From contig NZ_AP022593.1 of NCBI RefSeq assembly GCF_010731815.2, positions 4,402,001 through 4,466,000 of the forward strand: a stretch of 64,000 nt of DNA, in the 5' to 3' direction. Origin of the DNA: Mycolicibacterium arabiense (GTDB taxonomy: Bacteria > Actinomycetota > Actinomycetes > Mycobacteriales > Mycobacteriaceae). Shown one piece after another: positions 59,318 through 64,000 of the stretch (its first letter is position 1; each line of letters starts with the position of its first letter). Below the pieces are notes generated by a model. That model did no database searches, was not told the origin of the DNA, and saw only the letters and a program-made list of their open reading frames with translations. The translations under genes and the position numbers were made by a program.

Positions 59318-60228
59318 GGGTCGCAGCGCTCCCAGAGGGTCGGAAGGTGAAGCGCCACCCCGTCTTCGCGCGCCAGCCGGGTGAGCACCCGCATCGACGC
59401 GTCGAGGTCGTCGCCGGCATACGGCAGTGCGCGCAGCGGTTCGTGCAGCGGGCGGAAGAAGTCGTCCCAGTGGATCAGCACCACCCGGCGTGCGCCGACC
59501 GTGCGGACCGTCTCGTCCCAGTAGTCGACCAGGTACCGCTCCGGCTGCAGGCCGAGCTGTCCGACGCCGAGGTAGGCTACGTCGGCCCGGTGGCCCCGGA
59601 GTGCGCCCGGCACGAAGCCTGCGCTACCGACGACGAGCATGGCCCGGCCCGTCGGCCGGTGCCGGATCATGGTCGACCAGGACTCGCCGCACCGGTAGGC
59701 GGCGGCCTTGACCGGCGGCACCACGGGCCGCTCGACGTCGCCGGGGAAGCGGTCGGGTGGGCAGTGGTCACCGGCGACGAGCGTGACCTCGAACGCGCCG
59801 AGGTCGACGGCACTGCCCGGGGTGACGACGAGCAGCCGGTCCTCGGGCAATCCGCCACCGCGGCCGACGTTGGCGGTCGACGACCCGCCGACCAGGGTCG
59901 CCCCGGTGCGGTCGGCCACCACTGCGCTGTCCATCGCATGGTCGAAGTGGGTGTGCACCGGCAGCACCGCGGCGAGCCGGTCGACGCCGAGGCGGGCCAG
60001 GCAGCCGTCGATCCGAGGCAGTGACGGGGCGAGCCGCCTGGTGCCCACCGCGAGGAGGCTGGGCCGGGAGAAGAATCCGTCGGTCATGATCGCCGAGCCG
60101 CCGTCGGCGATCAGCAGCGTGGTCACGCCCGCCCACGTGACGGTGACCGGCGATCCGGCGTCGGCGGCAGGGGCGTCGAAGTATCCGGTGTAGTCGCGAA
60201 GGTCGGGTCTGCCGAGCTTGAGGCGCAT
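59308..60228 (-). CDS. Metallo-beta-lactamase-fold hydrolase (Rv3577-like)
   Basis: 306 residues with the MBL-fold zinc motif HTHFDHAMDS (about 93-102), a further His in VAGDHCPPD and a C-terminal LIHWDDFF. An N-terminal extension of about 30 residues ([18 protein letters not shown]) precedes the domain. No signal peptide, so cytoplasmic. The substrate is unknown; related proteins are hydrolases or phosphodiesterases. The start shares bases with the pxpA stop, so they form an operon with arsB. Confidence 0.88.
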   Translation of the reverse strand: MRLKLGRPDLRDYTGYFDAPAADAGSPVTVTWAGVTTLLIADGGSAIMTDGFFSRPSLLAVGTRRLAPSLPRIDGCLARLGVDRLAAVLPVHTHFDHAMDSAVVADRTGATLVGGSSTANVGRGGGLPEDRLLVVTPGSAVDLGAFEVTLVAGDHCPPDRFPGDVERPVVPPVKAAAYRCGESWSTMIRHRPTGRAMLVVGSAGFVPGALRGHRADVAYLGVGQLGLQPERYLVDYWDETVRTVGARRVVLIHWDDFFRPLHEPLRALPYAGDDLDASMRVLTRLAREDGVALHLPTLWERCDPWS

Positions 60229-60992
60229 CAGACGAACGCCCTCAGTTGCAGCCCGTCGGCAATCAGGCGGTCGCGCACGGCGGTCGCGATCCGAACCGCA
60301 CCGGGCGAATCACCGTGTACGCACACCGATTCCGCGGTGATCGGGATGGTCGAACCGTCGATCGCGGTGACCCGTCCGTGCCCCGTCATGGCGGCGACCC
60401 GCTCGGCGATCTCGTCGACGTCGTGCAGCACTGCGCCCTGCTCCCGACGCGACACCAGTGTGCCGTCGGGCTGGTAGGCGCGGTCGGCGAAGGCCTCGGG
60501 CACGGTGCGCAGTCCGAGAGCCCGTGCCGCGTCGAAGAACTCCGAACCGGCGAGGCCGAGCACCGGCAGCGCCGGATCGACGAAGTGCACGGCGGTGGCC
60601 ACCGCGTCGGCCTGCTCGGCGTGCCGGATGATCGTGTTGTATAGCGCGCCATGGGGTTTGACGTAGGCGACGGCGGACCCTGCGGCATGGGCAAGCGCCC
60701 GCAACGCACCGATCTGGTAGACGACGTCGGCCACCAGGTCTTCGTGGCTGACGTCGATGAAGCGGCGACCGAAACCGGCGAGGTCGCGGTAGCCGACCTG
60801 CGCGCCGATGCGGACGCCACGGGCGGCTGCTGCGCGGCACGTGCGGAGCAGCCCAGCGGGGTCGCCGGCGTGGAAGCCGCATGCCACGTTGGCGCTGGTC
60901 ACCACCTCGAGCATCGCCTCGTCGTCGCCGAGGCGCCACGCGCCGAAACCCTCACCGAGATCGGCGTTGAGGTCCATGGTCACGGCCGACAC
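60228..60992 (-). CDS. pxpA: 5-oxoprolinase subunit A (LamB/YcsF family)
   Basis: Component of the ATP-dependent 5-oxoproline hydrolase PxpABC, 254 residues from GTG 60992 or 249 from ATG 60977. The family begins [12 protein letters not shown]. Further blocks are [28 protein letters not shown] and [13 protein letters not shown] 60992 is preferred because TAGGCT (reverse strand of 61000-61005) lies 7 bases upstream. pxpB and pxpC are not adjacent. Confidence 0.9.
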   Translation of the reverse strand: MSAVTMDLNADLGEGFGAWRLGDDEAMLEVVTSANVACGFHAGDPAGLLRTCRAAAARGVRIGAQVGYRDLAGFGRRFIDVSHEDLVADVVYQIGALRALAHAAGSAVAYVKPHGALYNTIIRHAEQADAVATAVHFVDPALPVLGLAGSEFFDAARALGLRTVPEAFADRAYQPDGTLVSRREQGAVLHDVDEIAERVAAMTGHGRVTAIDGSTIPITAESVCVHGDSPGAVRIATAVRDRLIADGLQLRAFV

Positions 60993-60997
60993 GGGGG

Positions 60998-61666
60998 CTA
61001 GCCTACGGCGCGTGGCTGTGAACTCGCCCAGCCGTTCTCGGTGACGAACTCGGGCAGCGGTCGGGCGTGGGTCCACTCCTCGATCTCCAGTACCGGTCGC
61101 CGGGGGAACTCCGGCACCGGCCCCAGGCACAGCACTGCAACGGGTTCGGAGTCGGCGGGCATGCCGAGCAGCCGTGCCAGCCGCGCCGGGTCGAAGATCG
61201 ACACCCAGCCCAGCCCCAGCCCTTCGGCGCGCGCGGCGAGCCACAGGTTCTGGATCGCGCACGACACCGAGGCGAGGTCCATCTGCGGCATGGTGCGACG
61301 GCCGAACACGTGGCGCTCGCGGTCGTCGCCCAACGCCACGACGAGCAACTCCGCGCAGTCGAGGATCCCCTCGACCTTCAGCGCGAGGAACTCATCGCCG
61401 CGGGGTCCGAGTGCGTCGGCGGTCAGCGCGCGTTCGTCGTCGACGATGCGGTGGACCTGGCGGCGGAGGTCGTCGTCGCTGATGCGGATGAAGCGCCAGG
61501 GCTGCATCAGTCCGACGCTGGGCGCGGCGTGCGCGGCCTGCAGCAGCCGGGCGAGGACCGGCGCAGGGACGGTCGCCCCCGCGACGAACTCCCGCATGTC
61601 GCGCCGCTCCAGGATGGCCCGGTACACCGCGCGACGCTCGTCGGCGCTGAAGGCGTGGGCGGTCAC
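60998..61666 (-). CDS. bluB: 5,6-dimethylbenzimidazole synthase BluB
   Basis: Oxygen-dependent flavoenzyme of the nitroreductase fold that turns FMN into DMB, the lower ligand of vitamin B12, 222 residues. Diagnostic blocks are ERRDMREF near the N-terminus, [17 protein letters not shown] and [38 protein letters not shown] 61666 is chosen because TAAGCT (reverse strand of 61674-61679) lies 7 bases upstream. Together with the B12 riboswitch and cbtBA it implies cobalamin synthesis in this organism. Confidence 0.93.
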   Translation of the reverse strand: MTAHAFSADERRAVYRAILERRDMREFVAGATVPAPVLARLLQAAHAAPSVGLMQPWRFIRISDDDLRRQVHRIVDDERALTADALGPRGDEFLALKVEGILDCAELLVVALGDDRERHVFGRRTMPQMDLASVSCAIQNLWLAARAEGLGLGWVSIFDPARLARLLGMPADSEPVAVLCLGPVPEFPRRPVLEIEEWTHARPLPEFVTENGWASSQPRAVG

Positions 61667-61679
61667 GCGGGGAAGCTTA
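61664..61679 (-). promoter_or_regulatory. -10 of a likely leaderless bluB transcript
   Basis: Reverse-strand TAAGCT at 61674-61679, then 7 bases, then GTG at 61666. Same hexamer as lysS and cysS. Confidence 0.45.
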
Positions 61680-61706
61680 GGCGGGCGCGAGTGGCAGCAT
61701 CGACGT

Positions 61707-62537
61707 GTGACCACATCCCGTGCCGACGTGCTGATCACCGCGACCGACCTACGCGCCCGCCTCGACGCGGGCGAGGACGTCACGGTCCTCGACGTTCGGT
61801 GGCAACTCGCGGCGCCGGACGGACGTGGCGATTACGAGAACGGGCACGTCCCAGGGGCGGTGTACGTCTCGCTCGACGACGACCTCACTGACCACGCCGT
61901 CGTCGGACGCGGCCGGCACCCTTTGCCGTCGGGACGCGACCTGCAGGAGGCGGCTCGGCGATGGGGGATCCGGTCGGGCGTCCCGGTGGTCGTCTACGAC
62001 GACTGGAACCGCGCCGGATCGGCCAGGGCGTGGTGGGTGCTCACCGCCGCGGGCATTCCGGGGGTGTGCATCCTCGACGGTGGCCTCGCCGCCTGGCGGG
62101 ACGCGGGTGGCGACCTCGAGACCGGCTCGGCCGCAACCCAACCCGGTGACGTGGTGGTGGTCCACTACGACCTGTACGCCGGGGCTCTGCCGACGCTGAC
62201 CGCCGACGAGGCGGCGCATGCCGACCGGCTCGTCGATGCCCGCGCGCCGGAACGATTCCGCGGCGAGCACGAACCGGTCGATCCGGTCGCCGGCCACGTG
62301 CCCGGTGCGGTCAACGTGCCGAGCACGTCGCTGCTGGGCGCCGACGGCACCTTCCTGTCCGGCGCCGAACTCGCCAAGGCGCTCGACGGCGCGACGGGCG
62401 CGTATTGCGGCTCGGGGGTGACGGCATCGGTGGTGGTGGCGGCCTCGGTCGCCGCCGGAACGCCCGTTGCACTGTTCCCCGGGTCGTGGTCGCAATGGAG
62501 TGCCGAGCCCGGGCGTCCGGTGGCGACGGGGGCCTGA
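61707..62537 (+). CDS. Thiosulfate/3-mercaptopyruvate sulfurtransferase (two rhodanese domains)
   Basis: 276 residues. The first rhodanese domain (about 10-125) is inactive, with VVVYDDWNRAGSARAWW in place of the Cys loop. The second (about 150-270) has the active-site Cys in AYCGSGVTASV. AHVPGAVNVPSTSL-type blocks (GHVPGAVNVP) and a DARAPERFRG segment are family-typical. GTG 61707 is the chosen start and sits 40 bases from the divergent bluB start. Confidence 0.92.
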   Translation: MTTSRADVLITATDLRARLDAGEDVTVLDVRWQLAAPDGRGDYENGHVPGAVYVSLDDDLTDHAVVGRGRHPLPSGRDLQEAARRWGIRSGVPVVVYDDWNRAGSARAWWVLTAAGIPGVCILDGGLAAWRDAGGDLETGSAATQPGDVVVVHYDLYAGALPTLTADEAAHADRLVDARAPERFRGEHEPVDPVAGHVPGAVNVPSTSLLGADGTFLSGAELAKALDGATGAYCGSGVTASVVVAASVAAGTPVALFPGSWSQWSAEPGRPVATGA

Positions 62538-62560
62538 TCCACCCGATTCGGCCTTTCTAA

Positions 62561-62580
62561 TGAAAACGGTTATCGTTACA
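62561..62580. promoter_or_regulatory. Zur-like operator upstream of znuA
   Basis: TGAAAACGGTTATCGTTACA at 62561-62580 matches the general mycobacterial Zur box pattern and ends 2 bases before the ATG at 62583. The second zinc operator in the window. Confidence 0.6.
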
Positions 62581-62582
62581 TT

Positions 62583-63572
62583 ATGATCGTCTCGCGCCGT
62601 CTCGCCGCCGCCTTGCTCGTGGTGCCGTTCGTACTGACGTCCTGCTCCAACAGTGGTGACGACTCGGCGTCCTCGTCCTCGTCCGCGCCGACCGACGCCG
62701 CGCCGTGCCCCGTCGCGCCCGTCGACGTGGTCGTCAGCGTCGATCAGTGGGGCGACGTGGTCACCGAACTCGGGGGTGCGTGCGCGAACGTCACCACGCT
62801 CCTGGCCAGCTCGTCGGTCGACCCACACGACTACGAACCCTCGCCCGCCGACGCGGCGAAGTTCGAGGGCGCCCGCCTCGTCGTGGTCAACGGGGGTCAT
62901 TACGACGAGTGGGCGGGCAAGCTCGCGGCCGGTTCGGCACCCGACGCGCCCGTCGTCGATGCCGTCCGGATCAGCGAGGGGGAGGCAGGCCACGACGAAG
63001 CCGCCCACGAGGCCGGGCACGAGGGTCACGAGGACGGTGCGGCCAACCCACACGTCTGGTACAGCCCGACCGCCGTCAGCGGAGTCGCCGACGCCGTGAC
63101 CGCCGAGCTGTCCGAGATCGCCCCGGACGCCGCGGACTACTTCGCCGAGCGGCGCAGCGCGTTCGCGACGTCGCTGCAGCCCTACGACGACGCCATCGCC
63201 GCGATCAAGAAGTCCGCGTCGGGCAAGACCTACGCCGCGACCGAAGCGGTGTTCGACGAGATGGCCACTGCCGTCGGCCTGCAGAACAAGACCCCGGCCG
63301 GCTACCAGACCGCGTCCAACAACGAGGCCGACCCGTCGCCTGCGGACCTCGACGCCTTCCTCACCCTCCTGCAGGACAAGGGTGTCGACGTGCTGATCTA
63401 CAACACCCAGACCGAGGGATCGGTGCCTGAGCAGATCCGTGCCGCGGCCGAGTCGGCGAGCGTCCCGGTCGTCGAAGTCACCGAAACGGTGGCGCCCGGC
63501 ACGGATTCGTTCGAGGCTTGGCAGGTGGCTCAACTCACCTCCCTTGTCGAGGCGCTCGGTGTCTCCGTCTGA
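62583..63572 (+). CDS. znuA: Zinc ABC transporter substrate-binding lipoprotein (ZnuA-like)
   Basis: 329 residues. The signal peptide ends in LTSC with Cys21. A Ser-rich linker precedes the cluster A-I fold. Metal ligands expected: His82 in VDPHDYEP and His157 in ANPHVWYS. The third His is replaced (TEAVFDEM, Glu221) and the closing Asp region reads YNTQTEG, an actinobacterial variant. A His-rich loop (about 134-157) contains several His and Asp. The Zur-like box overlaps its promoter. It overlaps the ATPase gene by 14 bases. Confidence 0.92.
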   Translation: MIVSRRLAAALLVVPFVLTSCSNSGDDSASSSSSAPTDAAPCPVAPVDVVVSVDQWGDVVTELGGACANVTTLLASSSVDPHDYEPSPADAAKFEGARLVVVNGGHYDEWAGKLAAGSAPDAPVVDAVRISEGEAGHDEAAHEAGHEGHEDGAANPHVWYSPTAVSGVADAVTAELSEIAPDAADYFAERRSAFATSLQPYDDAIAAIKKSASGKTYAATEAVFDEMATAVGLQNKTPAGYQTASNNEADPSPADLDAFLTLLQDKGVDVLIYNTQTEGSVPEQIRAAAESASVPVVEVTETVAPGTDSFEAWQVAQLTSLVEALGVSV

Positions 63573-64000
63573 CGGCAGCGAACCGGCGCTCGCCTTCGAC
63601 GACGTCAGCGTCGTCCGTGGCGGCCGGCTGGTCTGGTCCGAGGGCACGTTCGTGGTACCGGCGGGCGGGATCGTCGCCGTCATCGGAACCAGCGGCTCCG
63701 GCAAGACCACGCTGCTGCACGCGGTGCTCGGCATCATCCCGACCGCCTCGGGGGAGATCCGGGTGCTCGGGGAACGCCCCGGATCGGCCACCGGCCTGAT
63801 CGGCTACGTACCGCAGAACTACGCCGCCGCCGCGGGCACGGCGATACGCGCCTGCGACGCGGTACTGCTCGGATTGACCGGCAACCGCTGGGGTTTCGGA
63901 CGCGCGACTGCGGAACAACGCAGCCGGGTGGAGGAGATCATCGCGGCGGTCGACGCAACCGAGTTCGCAGGCCGTCGGCTCTCGCAGCTCTCCGGCGGGC
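63559..64000 (+). CDS. znuC: Zinc ABC transporter ATP-binding protein (ZnuC-like), cut by the window end
   Basis: N-terminal 147 residues of an ABC ATPase. Walker A is GTSGSGKTT, the Q-loop is IGYVPQNYAAAA, and the signature begins LSQLSGG at the edge. GTG 63559 overlaps the znuA end by 14 bases. The permease is expected just beyond the window. This is a second zinc importer independent of the azt locus. Confidence 0.9.
   Translation, partial: MSPSDGSEPALAFDDVSVVRGGRLVWSEGTFVVPAGGIVAVIGTSGSGKTTLLHAVLGIIPTASGEIRVLGERPGSATGLIGYVPQNYAAAAGTAIRACDAVLLGLTGNRWGFGRATAEQRSRVEEIIAAVDATEFAGRRLSQLSGG

Overview
The window is a high-GC actinobacterial chromosome segment that looks like a fast-growing Mycobacterium (Mycolicibacterium type). 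Marker genes are lsr2, mhuD, carD, lpqE, lpqF, lpqG, clpC1 and disA. From about 14.0 kb to 60.2 kb the gene order follows the Mycobacterium tuberculosis order from Rv3628 (ppa) down to Rv3577, as recalled from knowledge of that genome. No PE/PPE genes, IS elements, prophage, CRISPR, rRNA or tRNA genes were seen.

0-11 kb (accessory): a D-2-hydroxyacid dehydrogenase cut by the left edge faces away from a five-gene peptide-type ABC transporter operon. Then follow a TauE/SafE permease, an IclR regulator, a convincing glucarate dehydratase (gudD) and a second 2-hydroxyacid dehydrogenase. This looks like an organic-acid catabolic cluster. 11-14 kb: a membrane acyltransferase, a His-tailed membrane protein and a UraD-like protein that has lost its catalytic His.

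14-36.7 kb (core): ppa, dacB, a zinc metalloprotease, tilS, hpt, a molybdopterin oxidoreductase and lpqG. Then ftsH, folE-folP-folB-folK, three conserved mycobacterial genes, panC, a 30-codon panD remnant, coaX, lysS, lsr2 and clpC1. The esp/ESX block that lies between lpqG and ftsH in M. tuberculosis is absent.

36.7-46 kb: a strong terminator, a cobalamin riboswitch with cbtB, cbtA and a phosphatase-like gene, then lpqF/mhuD, a hydrolase, a GlxA-type regulator, a hydrolase-cyclase fusion, mutY and canB. 46-53 kb: disA, radA, lpqE, carD, ispF, cysS and rlmB, with ispD missing from its usual place between carD and ispF.

53-58 kb: a zinc-uptake locus of the Azt type, in which the permease is fused in frame to a lipoprotein-like His-motif domain, followed by separate aztC and aztD. 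58-64 kb: an ArsB-type transporter, an MBL hydrolase, pxpA, bluB, a sulfurtransferase and a second zinc ABC system (znuA, znuC cut by the right edge). Zur-like boxes sit at both zinc loci.

Many genes begin at GTG or ATG 6-8 bases after a TANNNT -10 hexamer, the pattern expected of leaderless mycobacterial transcripts, and this was used to choose several starts.
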